The translations under genes were made by a program, and so were the position numbers. Source: [Clostridium] asparagiforme DSM 15981 (GTDB lineage Bacteria > Bacillota > Clostridia > Lachnospirales > Lachnospiraceae). From it: 64,000 nucleotides of DNA. Where the stretch lies: contig CP102272.1 of assembly GCA_025149125.1 (NCBI GenBank), positions 4,092,001 to 4,156,000 of the forward strand, in the 5' to 3' direction. Positions 1 to 9,075 of the stretch are shown here, in pieces. A model generated the notes under the pieces. It was not told where the DNA came from and made no database searches. It worked only from the letters and a program-made list of their open reading frames with translations. The stretch's first letter is position 1. Each line of letters starts with the position of its first letter.

Positions 1-223
1 TCCCGCCGCCGGTGATGGACGAACAGTAGACCGCCACCAGAAACGCGATGGACACCACGGGCCTCATCACATAGGTGAAGGGCACGCACAGGGCGATGGC
101 CATGGAGGCGCTGACCCCGGGCATAGAGCCGAATATCGTACCCGCGATGATTCCCAGAAAAATAATTAAAAATGTGGCCGGTTCCAGCACAATGGAGAAT
201 CCGGTTGCAACCATATCAAACAT
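1..223 (-). CDS. tctA: Tripartite tricarboxylate transporter large permease TctA (partial)
   Basis: Only the first 74 codons are present; the gene runs off the left edge. The reading begins MFDMVATGF and contains the segments GTIFGSMPG and CSSITGGG, typical of the glycine-rich N-terminal half of TctA, the 12-helix subunit of secondary TTT transporters for di- and tricarboxylates. The ATG at 223-221 follows a G-rich ribosome site in the 15-nt gap after tctB, so tctC-tctB-tctA form one minus-strand operon. The substrate cannot be told from the sequence. Confidence 0.85.
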   Translation of the reverse strand, partial: MFDMVATGFSIVLEPATFLIIFLGIIAGTIFGSMPGVSASMAIALCVPFTYVMRPVVSIAFLVAVYCSSITGGG

Positions 224-238
224 TTACCCGCCCCCTCT

Positions 239-751
239 CTACAGCGTCTCAAAGAACAGCGACAGATCCCGGAAAATTCCGTATCCCCTGGGAAGCGGCA
301 CCTGCAAAAACCGCGAAAACAGGATGTACAGCGCGGCTGTGGACAGCGCCGCGGTCAAAAGCCGCATCTTCCAGCTGCGGTTTCCCAGCAGCGTCATATA
401 GTAGGCAACGAACAGCGGCGTGGAAAACACGAATCCGATCTTGTCCATCAACGTAATGTAGACGAACATCCCAAGCGCCGACCAGGCCAGCTTTTGGAGT
501 TTCCTCCCATCCCCCGCGTGTTCCGTCCGCGCGGCTTCCCCCGCCGCAGTCTGCCGCCGCGCTGCCCGAAGCGACAGGAATATGTTGAGCGCAAGCAGCG
601 CGATCAGCAGCACCAGCAGAAACACCGGCCAGGCCCTGGGGCCCATCGGATCGTAATCCATCACATTTCCCATGCCGAACATCAGGTTAAACAGACAAAA
701 CAGGCAAAACAGTATCAGCAGCGCGCACACCGCAATATCTCCCGCCATCAC
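239..751 (-). CDS. tctB: Tripartite tricarboxylate transporter small membrane subunit TctB
   Basis: A 170-residue hydrophobic protein with about four predicted membrane segments: residues 5-28, 35-58 (rich in Leu, Val and Ala), about 88-110 and about 125-150. Size, helix count and position between TctC and TctA match TctB, the small permease subunit of the TTT family, whose sequence is poorly conserved. The charged linker at about 60-85 separates helices 2 and 3. The call rests mainly on gene order and topology. Confidence 0.8.
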   Translation of the reverse strand: MMAGDIAVCALLILFCLFCLFNLMFGMGNVMDYDPMGPRAWPVFLLVLLIALLALNIFLSLRAARRQTAAGEAARTEHAGDGRKLQKLAWSALGMFVYITLMDKIGFVFSTPLFVAYYMTLLGNRSWKMRLLTAALSTAALYILFSRFLQVPLPRGYGIFRDLSLFFETL

Positions 752-787
752 ACCATCCCCTCTCTCAATCCAAAATTTTCCCTTCTC

Positions 788-1759
788 CTATTCCACCATG
801 GTCTCAAAGAATGCGTACTCCTCTTCCCAAATCTTTCCAAATTCTTCAGAATTGGCATAACCCGGTCTCTGGTCCAGCATCCCCGTCTCCACAAACTCCT
901 TCCAGGCCGGATCCTCCATGGCCTTTACGATAGCTTCTTCCAGGGTCTTTATGACCTCGGGGTCCGTCCCCTTCCTGACCGAAAGCCCGCGCCATGCGCC
1001 TATGGTGGCGTCGATACCCTTTTCTACGGAACAGGGCACGTCGGGAAGGCCGGGCAGCCGTTCCTCGGACAGCACCACGATGCCGGTCAGCTCCCCGTCC
1101 TCAATCAGAGGCTTGGCTGTGGCCACGTCGTCGATGCTCAGGTCCACATGTCCGCCCAGGAGCGCGGACTTGCACTCTCCCGTCCCCCCGAAGCTGATCA
1201 GATCCAGCTCCAGTCCGGAAGATTCCACGAACTGCTTAATGATCATACCGTCCAGGCCGGTGGCCGCCAAACCGGCGATTTTTACATCCTTTGGGTTGGC
1301 CTCCGCCAGCGCTTTCATCTCGTCAAAATCCTTAAACCGGCCCTGTCCGTTTCCCGTGATCAGGGTCACGTCGTGCACCAGGCGGCTGACCGGCATGAAC
1401 TCTTCTGTGAACTTGATCTCGGATAAGCCGTTGATCTGGGTGATGAGCTGGGTCTGGGTGGTCAGAAACAGCGTATAGCCGTCCGCGGGCTGCTTGTACA
1501 CATATTCCAGGCCGTTGAGCCCCTGGGAGCCCTCGATATTGGTCACCACCACCGGCACCCCCAGCACCTTGGACAGCGGCTCGCTCAGGGCTCTGGCCGT
1601 GATGTCCGTGCCGGACCCGGCTCCAAAGCCCACGATAATCTCAACCTTGCGCTCCGGGTACGTTTTCCCGGACTGGGCGGACGTCCCCCCGGAACATCCC
1701 GCTAAACACATCCCCGCCACCGTCATGGCAAGCGTCAGACTTCCCAACCGTTTCCACAT
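788..1759 (-). CDS. tctC: Tripartite tricarboxylate transporter solute-binding lipoprotein TctC
   Basis: A 323-residue extracytoplasmic solute-binding protein. It starts MWKRLGSL and has a hydrophobic signal ending in the lipobox LAGC at residues 19-22, so it should be lipid-anchored. The mature part shows TctC/BugT hallmarks: the N-terminal YPERKVEIIVGFGAGSGTD segment and the later DLSIDDVATAKPLIEDG and GMIIKQF segments. It should capture a small carboxylate and pass it to TctAB. It is the first gene of the minus-strand operon and is divergent from a LysR gene 148 nt away, the usual arrangement for a LysR-controlled uptake operon. Confidence 0.9.
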   Translation of the reverse strand: MWKRLGSLTLAMTVAGMCLAGCSGGTSAQSGKTYPERKVEIIVGFGAGSGTDITARALSEPLSKVLGVPVVVTNIEGSQGLNGLEYVYKQPADGYTLFLTTQTQLITQINGLSEIKFTEEFMPVSRLVHDVTLITGNGQGRFKDFDEMKALAEANPKDVKIAGLAATGLDGMIIKQFVESSGLELDLISFGGTGECKSALLGGHVDLSIDDVATAKPLIEDGELTGIVVLSEERLPGLPDVPCSVEKGIDATIGAWRGLSVRKGTDPEVIKTLEEAIVKAMEDPAWKEFVETGMLDQRPGYANSEEFGKIWEEEYAFFETMVE

Positions 1760-1828
1760 AATAAATCCTCCTTCTTCTCCAAAAATAGACTGAATTTCCG
1801 TTTGGTTTATTCAATATTACCATGTTAA

Positions 1829-1857
1829 TTGACAATTATAAAATATACATATACAAT
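1829..1857 (+). promoter_or_regulatory. Predicted sigma-A promoter of the tct-linked lysR gene
   Basis: TTGACA at 1829-1834, a 17-nt spacer and TACAAT at 1852-1857, in an AT-rich divergent intergenic region. Transcription would start near 1864, about 44 nt before the lysR ATG. Confidence 0.65.
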
Positions 1858-1864
1858 ATGTACA

Positions 1865-1877
1865 TGAATACTATTCA
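1865..1877. promoter_or_regulatory. Candidate LysR box (T-N11-A palindrome)
   Basis: TGAATACTATTCA is a perfect interrupted palindrome with the T-N11-A layout of LysR-type binding sites. It sits at the predicted start of the lysR transcript, fitting negative autoregulation. A second loose inverted repeat (TCAAT...ATTGA, 1811-1832) lies closer to tctC. Confidence 0.45.
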
Positions 1878-1907
1878 TACCCATTGAAGCGCACAGGAGG
1901 GATTCCG

Positions 1908-2906
1908 ATGCTGTTAAAAGACCTGTATTACATGACGCAGATTGCCGGCTGCGGAAGCCTCTCCCGGGCGGCCAGGCAGCTGGGAATCACCCAATCGGCC
2001 CTAAGCCATGCGGTCAGCCGTCTGGAGCGGGAATTTTCCGTCCCGCTGCTGGCCCGCCAAACCGGCGGGGTGACTCTGACGCCCGCCGGACAGGCCATGG
2101 TGGCGGAAGCCCAGACCATTCTCTTTCACTGCCGGACGATGAAGGAAACCCTGGCCGGTTACGCCCAGGCGGACCGCCGCAATCTGAAAATAGGGATCAC
2201 CACACTCCACGAGAAGTATGTGATCCCCATGCTGGTCAAGCACTATTCCGCCAGCTATCCCCAGACCAGCATCACCTTTGTCAGCGCCCACTCGGACGAG
2301 CTGGAAGAAAAGGTTCTGGCAGGCGCTCTGGATTTCTGTATCATGCCGCTGCCCGTCCGCTCCCCCAAGCTAGCGGCCCGCAAACTGTTCTCCGAGGAAA
2401 TCCTGCTGGCGCTCCCCGCGTCCCACCCCTTTGTCAGCCAGTTTCCCCCAGGAGCGCTCACCTTCCGTGAGCTGGCGCTGCTGGAGAACGAGACCTTTAT
2501 CATCACCCGGAAAAACGGCAAGTTCGCCGGGGTCTGCCTGGACATCTGCGGCAGTCTCTTTCCCCCGGTAAACTTAATCGAGATCAATTCCCTGGACACG
2601 CTGTACGCGCTGATCGCCAAGAACACCGGCGTGGGCTTCATCCCCGCCACTCTGGTCCGATCCGAAGACCTGGGCAAAAAAATCGTCTGCTACCGCCTGA
2701 AGGACCTGCAGGCCCGGCAGACCTTTGTGATCGCCCGTGATCCCGCGCGGGAGCTGACCGCTGCTGCTGCGGAATTTATCGGAGTGGCGTGCGGGTTGTT
2801 CGCAGGACAGACCCAGACGTACGGAAACCTCGCCGCCGAAGCCGTCCCACTTCCCTCCCCCCGCCAACCCCCGGATGCGCAAAATGCCGCAGAACCAGGA
2901 GTATAA
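1908..2906 (+). CDS. LysR-family transcriptional regulator, divergent from tctCBA
   Basis: An N-terminal winged HTH of LysR type (MLLKDLYYMTQIAGCGSL; SRAARQLGITQSALSHAVSRLE) is followed by a substrate-binding domain, about 332 residues in all. The ATG at 1908 is chosen over the upstream TTG at 1884 because AGGAGG lies at 1895-1900 and LysR proteins begin just before this helix. By position it probably controls the tct genes in response to the transported acid; this is inference. Its 3' end overlaps the hairpin that probably terminates the tRNA transcript from the other strand. Confidence 0.9.
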   Translation: MLLKDLYYMTQIAGCGSLSRAARQLGITQSALSHAVSRLEREFSVPLLARQTGGVTLTPAGQAMVAEAQTILFHCRTMKETLAGYAQADRRNLKIGITTLHEKYVIPMLVKHYSASYPQTSITFVSAHSDELEEKVLAGALDFCIMPLPVRSPKLAARKLFSEEILLALPASHPFVSQFPPGALTFRELALLENETFIITRKNGKFAGVCLDICGSLFPPVNLIEINSLDTLYALIAKNTGVGFIPATLVRSEDLGKKIVCYRLKDLQARQTFVIARDPARELTAAAAEFIGVACGLFAGQTQTYGNLAAEAVPLPSPRQPPDAQNAAEPGV

Positions 2907-2924
2907 CTCCCAGTTCTGCGGCAT
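2884..2924 (-). terminator. Hairpin downstream of tRNA-Arg, overlapping the lysR 3' end
   Basis: Two 19-nt arms (2884-2902 and 2906-2924) pair with only two mismatches around a 3-nt loop. On the minus strand a TTTT run follows, so it fits termination of the tRNA transcript. The left arm covers the last codons of the plus-strand lysR gene. Confidence 0.55.
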
Positions 2925-2942
2925 CGCCGTTGCATCAAAAAA

Positions 2943-3014
2943 TGCGTCTGATAGGAATCGAACCTACGCACGCGGCTCCGGAGGCCACTGCTCTATCCAC
3001 TGAGCTACAGACGC
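2943..3014 (-). tRNA. tRNA-Arg (anticodon CCG)
   Basis: A 72-nt cloverleaf on the minus strand: acceptor GCGTCTG pairing with CAGACGC, a D arm with GCTCAGTGG, an anticodon loop CTCCGGA within a GTGGC/GCCGC stem giving CCG, and a T arm GGTTCGATTCC. No CCA is encoded; a run of six T follows the discriminator base A almost directly. Confidence 0.95.
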
Positions 3015-3048
3015 ATCTCCTGTATAATACTACACTTGGCCCAAAAAT

Positions 3049-3630
3049 TCAAGTCTTTTTTTCAAATTTTTCCATCTGCTCACACAATTTCGTATCACAG
3101 CCCTGTTTTTTCCCGCAGCCACGGGGCTCGGGGGCTCGGTTCGCTCCGCAGTTAACGTCCGCGGCAGCCCGCTCCCCTGCCTCCTCCCGCGCCGCGCGGC
3201 GGTTCTTCCCCGCCCTCAGCATATGAAACAGGGAATCCACCAGAAATACCGCCATGGCGATGGCTCCCGCGATCTGCAGCGTCTCCGCCAGGTAGTGGGA
3301 GGACTGGGGCTGGTTGTCCTGAATCATGTAATAAACGCTGTTGTAGATGGAGGCCCCCGGCACCAGGGGCAGAATGCCCGGTATCAGGAAAACCGTCACC
3401 GGAGCCTTCAAAAGCCGGGCCGCCAGGTGACTGAACACCGCCACCGCCAGTCCGGCCGCAAAGGCGGCCAGAATCTTGGAACCGGCTCCGTCCCTGACGT
3501 TCAGATAGACCAGCCAGCACAGGGCTCCCGCGGTTCCGTACCACATCAGGAAGCGCCTGGGCAGCTCCAGAATCCGTGTAAAGCTGGCCACCGCAAAGAA
3601 CGCGCCCATTGTCTGAATTACCATTACCAT
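3049..3630 (-). CDS. ThrE-type exporter, small C-terminal half (DUF3815/ThrE_2)
   Basis: A 193-residue membrane protein with about five hydrophobic segments. The segment IPGILPLVPGASIYNSVYYM matches the conserved LVPG loop of the ThrE_2 domain. In Firmicutes the threonine/serine exporter is often split into two genes whose products together equal the fused ThrE; here the ATG lies 7 nt inside the upstream gene, so the two are translationally coupled. A charged tail of about 40 residues after the last helix is cytoplasmic and poorly conserved. Confidence 0.85.
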   Translation of the reverse strand: MVMVIQTMGAFFAVASFTRILELPRRFLMWYGTAGALCWLVYLNVRDGAGSKILAAFAAGLAVAVFSHLAARLLKAPVTVFLIPGILPLVPGASIYNSVYYMIQDNQPQSSHYLAETLQIAGAIAMAVFLVDSLFHMLRAGKNRRAAREEAGERAAADVNCGANRAPEPRGCGKKQGCDTKLCEQMEKFEKKT

Positions 3631-4406
3631 GCCGCCCCACCTCCCGTCAGATAGCGGAACAGGGCCATGCTGGCGCCAACGCCCGCCGCCACGGCCAGGG
3701 CCACCACCGCCGCCTCCAGCATCCGCGCCGCGCCGGAGGAATAATCCCCGTTCAGCGTGTCGCGGACCGCGGTGGTAAAGATCACACCGGGCACCAGGGG
3801 CATGATGGAGCTTACAATCATGATGTCGCGGCTTGTCTGGGGCAGGGCAAAGCGATTCAGCAGCAGCGCCGTGATCCCGCAGGCAAAGGCCCCCAGAGCG
3901 TTGACGCAGAAACCGTTGAGCCCCAGGCGCGACGAAACGTACACCACCGCGCCCAAGGCCGCCCCCACCAGAGCCGCTCCCAGGCAGTCCCAGGGCGTTC
4001 CTCCCAGCACGATGCCAAAAAAGAAGGCCACCCAGATATAGCTGACCCCCTTCGCCGCCAAACCGTACTGGTTGACGCGCCTGATCTCCTCCAGACGCGT
4101 GAGCGCTTCCGGCACGGCGAGCGTGCCCGCGCAGATCCGGCGCGAAACCTCATTCACCTGGCAGATCCTGTTTAAATTGGTGGCGCGGTCCGTGACCCGG
4201 CGCACCAGGGTGACCGGCTCCTCACCCGCTTCCCGCAGGGTGACGAAAATCCCGGTGCTGAACACCATGGTCTGGGCCTCCCGGTCCGCAACGCTCAAAA
4301 TATAGTGGATGGTCTCCTCGATTCTGGCGATTTCCGCCCCACTGACCAGCATAATCTCCCCGGCCAGCATGGCGGCCTTCGCCAGCTCCCTGTCCCGATT
4401 TTCCAT
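3624..4406 (-). CDS. ThrE-type threonine/serine exporter, large N-terminal half (DUF1212)
   Basis: 260 residues. The soluble N-terminal part has the DUF1212 signature (AMLAGEIMLVSGAEIARIEETI, split over residues 12-33) that precedes the five-helix membrane half. The loop SIMPLVPGVIFTTAVRD near residue 200 mirrors the LVPG loop of the partner, consistent with the internally duplicated ThrE fold. The pair should export small amino acids such as threonine and serine; substrate by family only. Confidence 0.85.
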   Translation of the reverse strand: MENRDRELAKAAMLAGEIMLVSGAEIARIEETIHYILSVADREAQTMVFSTGIFVTLREAGEEPVTLVRRVTDRATNLNRICQVNEVSRRICAGTLAVPEALTRLEEIRRVNQYGLAAKGVSYIWVAFFFGIVLGGTPWDCLGAALVGAALGAVVYVSSRLGLNGFCVNALGAFACGITALLLNRFALPQTSRDIMIVSSIMPLVPGVIFTTAVRDTLNGDYSSGAARMLEAAVVALAVAAGVGASMALFRYLTGGGAAW

Positions 4407-4425
4407 GTTATCACCTGTAAAAACA

Positions 4426-5826
4426 TCAGTTGTAGCAGATCACCGGCATCCCCTTTTCCACCAGGCCGTAGAGAATCTTAGCCCGGTCCGGCGGCAGGTT
4501 CACGCAGCCGTGGCTGCCCGAGGTCTGATAGATCGTTCCGCCGAAGCTGCCTCTCCAGTTGGCATCGTGCAGTCCGATCCCGCCGTTAAAGGGCATCCAG
4601 AAATCCACGTGGCTCTCGTACTCATAGCTCCCGTCCGCCTTCTTGGGCCCGCGCAGGATGCGGTCCTCCTCCTTGTAGGTCAGGGAATAGATTCCCGGAG
4701 GCGTGGTGTAGTTCTTGGACACATTTCCCGTCACGCAGGGCGCGTCCCAGACCACCGCCCCGTCCTTTGTCATGTACACGTGCTGGTTGGTCAGATCGAT
4801 CTCCACATAGGTGGCGCCCCACTCCGGCTCCGTCCGGCTGGCCGCCGTCTGGGCGAACACCGGCTCGCGGGTCTGGCTGTCCGTGGACTTCAGATATTCG
4901 GTCAGCGCCTGCACCTCCGCGGCCTGATCCAGCTTCCATCCGTAAGGCCCGGTGAGTGGGATGTCACGGCCATCCGCGGTGTGGAAGGTCCGCTCTCTGC
5001 CCGCGGTATCGTACTTGGCCGCCAGAGCCTGCACAAACCCGGTCACTCCGGCGGGGTCGGCATTTACCTGTCCGTCGGTCCCCACGGACAGCCAGGAGCA
5101 GATGGTGCCGCCGTCCAACACCTCCGACTCTTCCCCAACCTGATAGGTAACGGTCATGGCGCGGTAACGGTTCATGGTATCGCAGAGCGCCCTGAGCCCA
5201 GGGTCATCCGCGCGCACCTGGACCTGGTAATACAGACCCGCTGCCGTCAGATCCAGCTGCCGTTCTCCGGCAGCTACCGCCTCCCGGATGGCAGCCGCAG
5301 TCCGCTCTACATCCAGGTTGTTGCCCTCCACCTCCGGGATGATGGTAAACTCCTTCCCGGCCTCGTAGTCGGAAATCCGCGCATCCGCAGTGGTCACGAT
5401 CCCCGAACCGGAAAGGCAGGGAAGCGCTGCGATCCGGTCCTCCAGGGCCTGCGCATCGTAAGCCGTGCTCATATCCATGGTGTGGGAGTTGTCCGCCGCT
5501 GGGCCGGAAACGCGCCCGGTGGCGTTCTGTCCGGCCAGAATCTCCTCCAGCCCAGCTGGAAGCGTCACCTTGTAGCCGATCTCGGCTCCCTTAATATAAT
5601 CCTTGGTGCCATTTTTCTTTTTTATCTCGAGCTGGTAGTTGCTGTCGTAAAATCCTTCCACGCTGGCCTTAGCCTGCTCCACCGTCATTCCGCCGATTCC
5701 CAGGCCGTTCACCGTGGTCCCGGGGACGAATTGGGTGGTATCGTCCGCCAACGCAGTCACGCAAAATGCCGCGGACAACGCCGCAGCGGCCAGCAGGCTT
5801 CGAACTGCTTGTCTCATTTTCATCAT
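4426..5826 (-). CDS. Secreted L,D-transpeptidase (YkuD) with tandem peptidoglycan-binding domains
   Basis: About 466 residues. The start is placed at ATG 5826 (MMKMRQAV), where AAGG lies 9 nt upstream, not at the upstream GTG. A signal peptide ends near ALA. Two repeats of the PG_binding_4 type follow (GLGIGGMTVEQAKASVEGFY is typical), and the C-terminal third is a YkuD domain starting YVEIDLTNQHVYM. The catalytic motif is complete: GIGLHDANW, then SGSHGCVNLP with the nucleophile Cys in SHGCVN. It should form 3-3 crosslinks or attach proteins to peptidoglycan outside the cell. It ends 19 nt before the ThrE genes begin and may be cotranscribed with them. Confidence 0.9.
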   Translation of the reverse strand: MMKMRQAVRSLLAAAALSAAFCVTALADDTTQFVPGTTVNGLGIGGMTVEQAKASVEGFYDSNYQLEIKKKNGTKDYIKGAEIGYKVTLPAGLEEILAGQNATGRVSGPAADNSHTMDMSTAYDAQALEDRIAALPCLSGSGIVTTADARISDYEAGKEFTIIPEVEGNNLDVERTAAAIREAVAAGERQLDLTAAGLYYQVQVRADDPGLRALCDTMNRYRAMTVTYQVGEESEVLDGGTICSWLSVGTDGQVNADPAGVTGFVQALAAKYDTAGRERTFHTADGRDIPLTGPYGWKLDQAAEVQALTEYLKSTDSQTREPVFAQTAASRTEPEWGATYVEIDLTNQHVYMTKDGAVVWDAPCVTGNVSKNYTTPPGIYSLTYKEEDRILRGPKKADGSYEYESHVDFWMPFNGGIGLHDANWRGSFGGTIYQTSGSHGCVNLPPDRAKILYGLVEKGMPVICYN

Positions 5827-5949
5827 GTTAACTGACCTTTTCTTCCATATATTCACAGATTAAATTATGCTGCCCTCTATATATACCATATTCCAGCTGT
5901 CAACTACAATAACTTTTCTCTTAAAAATTACGATATTTTCCTACAGGAC

Positions 5950-5978
5950 TTGACAATCCGCGATCTGTGGATTAAGCT
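5950..5978 (+). promoter_or_regulatory. Possible promoter of the DUF5688 gene
   Basis: TTGACA at 5950-5955, 17-nt spacer, weak -10 TAAGCT at 5973-5978. The -35 is consensus but the -10 is poor. Confidence 0.3.
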
Positions 5979-6070
5979 GGATACACTTCTTTCCGGCGCG
6001 TCCGCGCCGTTCTTCTGTTATGTATCTTTTGTTTCTGTAAATCTTTTATACCTGTAAGGAGGTCAAATCT

Positions 6071-6985
6071 ATGCTCTATCACACCTTTTTATCCGCCGTC
6101 AGACAGCAGATGGAGAAACGGCTGGGGGACGGATATGTCCTGACCATCCACCGGATTCCCCGCAACAACGGGCTGAGCCTGGACGGGCTGAGCATCTGTG
6201 AAAAGGGTTCCCGTGTGGCGCCCACCCTCTACTTAAACTCCTGTTACCAGCGCTTCCAGAATGGAACGCCCCTGGAGCAGCTTCTCGACGAACTTCTGAG
6301 CCTTTACCGCCAGAGCCTGGCAAACAATCCCTTTGACTTGAATCTTCTGGAACAGGCGGAATCGGTGCGTCCCCGGGTGGCGTACCGCCTGATCAACGCC
6401 CAGTCCAACCGGGAACTGCTTAAAACCCTGCCCCATATCCCTGTGCTGGACCTGGCCAAGGTATTTTACCTGGACCTGGGCGCGGACGAACGGGGCGCCA
6501 TGACCGTGCGCATCACTGGCGCCCATCTGGCCCACTGGGGTATGGACCTGGAAACCCTGTCCCATCTTGCGGATGAAAATACGCCCCGCCTGTTCCCCGC
6601 CCGTATCCTCTCCATCGGTGAGGCGCTGGGAGAGCTGCTGCCTTCCGGCGGGCGGGAGACGGGGCACCCCCTGTACATTCTCTCCAACCAGAACGGGCTC
6701 TCCGGAGCGGCCTGCATGCTCTACACGGATATATTAAAGGACTTCGCGGACCGGATGAAGGCCAATCTTGTGGTCCTTCCCTCCAGCATACACGAAGTCC
6801 TGCTGCTCCCCGACCGGGGAGATCAAAATTATGAGGAGCTGTGCCGCACCGTGGCGTCCATCAACCGCTCCGAGGTGGATCCGGAAGAGCGGCTGTCCAA
6901 CAACGTCTATCTCTTCTCGCGTTCCACCGGACGGCTGCGGATCGCGCCGGTGGTCACCGGCCCGCTGCAGGCATTTTCTGATTAA
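6071..6985 (+). CDS. DUF5688 family protein
   Basis: 304 residues, starting 7 nt after an AAGGAGGT ribosome site. The sequence fits the DUF5688 family, common in Lachnospiraceae and of unknown function: a start MLYHTFLSAV, a central VRPRVAYRLINAQSNRELL segment, and a C-terminal half with LYILSNQNGLSGA and FVLPSSIHEVL-like text (here VVLPSSIHEVLLLP). There is no signal peptide or membrane segment, so it should be cytoplasmic. Its stop codon overlaps that of the convergent feoB gene in the shared sequence TTAA. Confidence 0.75.
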   Translation: MLYHTFLSAVRQQMEKRLGDGYVLTIHRIPRNNGLSLDGLSICEKGSRVAPTLYLNSCYQRFQNGTPLEQLLDELLSLYRQSLANNPFDLNLLEQAESVRPRVAYRLINAQSNRELLKTLPHIPVLDLAKVFYLDLGADERGAMTVRITGAHLAHWGMDLETLSHLADENTPRLFPARILSIGEALGELLPSGGRETGHPLYILSNQNGLSGAACMLYTDILKDFADRMKANLVVLPSSIHEVLLLPDRGDQNYEELCRTVASINRSEVDPEERLSNNVYLFSRSTGRLRIAPVVTGPLQAFSD

Positions 6986-9075
6986 CCAAACAGCAGGCTT
7001 CCCACCTGGAACACCAGCACCGCGGCGGCCCAGGCTACCAAAAGCTGGAACAGCACCATACCCAGCGTCCACCGCCAGGAGCCGGTCTCCCGCTTGATGG
7101 TGGCCACCGCGGCGATGCAGGGACTGTACATCAGGCAAAAGATCATGAGCGCGTAAGCGTTGACTCCGCCAAATCCCATGGACGTCAGCTGCGCGGACAG
7201 CTCTCCCATTCCCGCGGCCGAGTTCACGTTGCTGATGCCATAGAGCACGCTGAAGCTGGAGACCACCACCTCCTTGGCGGACAGACCTGAAATCAGCGCC
7301 ACCGCCACCTGCCACAGACCCAGGCCCGCCGGCCGCAGTACCGGTACCAGCACATGGCCGATCATGGCCGCAAAGCTGTCCTGCACATCCGACACAAAGC
7401 CCGTGGTGCCGGTGTTCAGCACAAACCACAGCACGATGGAAGCGATAAAGATCGTGGTTCCGGCCTTACTCAGATAGTCCTTCACCTTATCCCACACATA
7501 GATGGCCACGGTGCGGCCGTTGGGCGTCTTATACTCCGGCAGCTCGATGAGCAGCGCGTTCTCCGACCGGGTCCCCCTGGAATTCTTGTGCAGGATAAAG
7601 GCCACCAGAATGGCCATCACCAGGCCGATCAGATACAGGGAGTACGCCACAAACAGCGCGTGCCTTGGGAAAAACATCTCCGCGAACAGCACGTAGATGG
7701 GCAGTCTGGCGGAACAGGACATAAAGGGCGTGATGAGGATGGTCCGCCGCCGGTCGCGCACGCTCTCCAGCGCCCGGGTCGCCATCACCGCGGGCACCGT
7801 GCAGCCGAAGCCCAGAAGCATCGGCAGGAAGGCTTTGCCGGAAAGACCCACCATTCCCATGGTCTCATTCATCACATAGGCCACCCTGGCCATGTACCCG
7901 CTGTCCTCCAAAAAGGCCAGGGCCAGGAAGAGAATGAAAATATTGGGCAGGAAGGTCAGGATGCCGCCCACCCCGGCGATGATGCCGTCCACGATCAGAG
8001 AAGTCAGCCAGGTGGAAGCGTGGACGCTTGCAAGCCCGGCGGCCACCGCCTGGGAAAACCAGTCCAGTCCCACCTGGAAGTACCCTTTCAGGAAATCGCC
8101 CACCGTGAAGGTGAGAAAGAATACCAGGGCCATGATTCCCAGGAATACGGGGATACCCCAGATGCGGTGGGTCAGAATCCGGTCCGCCTTGTCCGTGGTG
8201 GCCGCCTTCTCCTCCTTGTTCATCAGGCACTCCTGAATCACCTCTTCTATGTAGTCGTACTTCTCATTAATGATTTGCTTTTCATAGTTGTGGTCCAGAA
8301 TTCCGCTCACATCCAGGGGATGATCGCTTGTGACCACCTCGTCGAATTCCAGAAACTTGATGGCGTGCCAGCGCATGTTGTCCATCTCGCCGTAGTGCCT
8401 GCGCAGCTCCCCCTCGATGCGGGTGATCTTCTCCTCCACCTGGGGACTGTAGTGTATGACCACGCCCTGAGGCTCTTCCTCATAGTGGTGGACCACCGCG
8501 TGCATCAGCACGTCCAGGCCAGTGCGCTTTCTGGCGGATACCGGGACCACCGGGATTCCGCCCAGCATCTCCGGAAGGCGGTGCATGTCGATCTCCATGC
8601 CCCGCTCCTCCACGATGTCCATCATGTTGAGGGCCAGAATCACCGGCTTTTTCAGCTCGATCAGCTGCATGGTGAGGTAGAGATTGCGCTCCAGCGAGGA
8701 GGCGTCCACCACATTGATAATCACGTCCACCTCGCCGTCCTCGATGCACTTGCGGGTCACCTTCTCCTCGATGGTGTAGGAGGTCAGACTGTAGATGCCG
8801 GGCAGGTCGATCACCTTGATGGGACGGCCCTTGTAGTTGGTCTCCCCTTCCACCCGTTCCACCGTGACGCCCGGCCAGTTGGCCACCTTCAGCTTGGCGC
8901 CGGTAAAGGCGTTAAACAGCGTGGTCTTTCCGCAGTTGGGATTGCCCACAAATCCCACCCGGATCGGCCGTTTGTCGATGCCGTGGCGAATCTGACGGGG
9001 CTGAGGCTGCCGTGGCGCCGCATAGGGAACGCTGCCGTACTGTGTCCTGCCCTCCGCTCTCTCCTGCTGGCTCAT
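6982..9075 (-). CDS. feoB: Ferrous iron transporter FeoB
   Basis: 697 residues. The N-terminal GTPase domain has G1 GNPNCGKT (about 45-52), G2/G3 region VTVERVEG and DLPGIYSL, and G4 ALNMMD. A helical spacer follows, then the membrane core with the two Gate motifs and the conserved GFGCTVPAVMATR and PFMSCSARLPIY signatures; the Cys residues of both are present. It imports Fe(II). The first ~35 residues, rich in Arg, Gln and Pro, are an extension ahead of the G domain. The start overlaps the feoA stop as ATGA, preceded by AGGAGG. Confidence 0.97.
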   Translation of the reverse strand: MSQQERAEGRTQYGSVPYAAPRQPQPRQIRHGIDKRPIRVGFVGNPNCGKTTLFNAFTGAKLKVANWPGVTVERVEGETNYKGRPIKVIDLPGIYSLTSYTIEEKVTRKCIEDGEVDVIINVVDASSLERNLYLTMQLIELKKPVILALNMMDIVEERGMEIDMHRLPEMLGGIPVVPVSARKRTGLDVLMHAVVHHYEEEPQGVVIHYSPQVEEKITRIEGELRRHYGEMDNMRWHAIKFLEFDEVVTSDHPLDVSGILDHNYEKQIINEKYDYIEEVIQECLMNKEEKAATTDKADRILTHRIWGIPVFLGIMALVFFLTFTVGDFLKGYFQVGLDWFSQAVAAGLASVHASTWLTSLIVDGIIAGVGGILTFLPNIFILFLALAFLEDSGYMARVAYVMNETMGMVGLSGKAFLPMLLGFGCTVPAVMATRALESVRDRRRTILITPFMSCSARLPIYVLFAEMFFPRHALFVAYSLYLIGLVMAILVAFILHKNSRGTRSENALLIELPEYKTPNGRTVAIYVWDKVKDYLSKAGTTIFIASIVLWFVLNTGTTGFVSDVQDSFAAMIGHVLVPVLRPAGLGLWQVAVALISGLSAKEVVVSSFSVLYGISNVNSAAGMGELSAQLTSMGFGGVNAYALMIFCLMYSPCIAAVATIKRETGSWRWTLGMVLFQLLVAWAAAVLVFQVGSLLFG

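Noticed and set aside
2943..3014. tRNA-Arg as an integration site of a mobile element
   Set aside because: No integrase and no duplicated tRNA 3' end is visible on either side.
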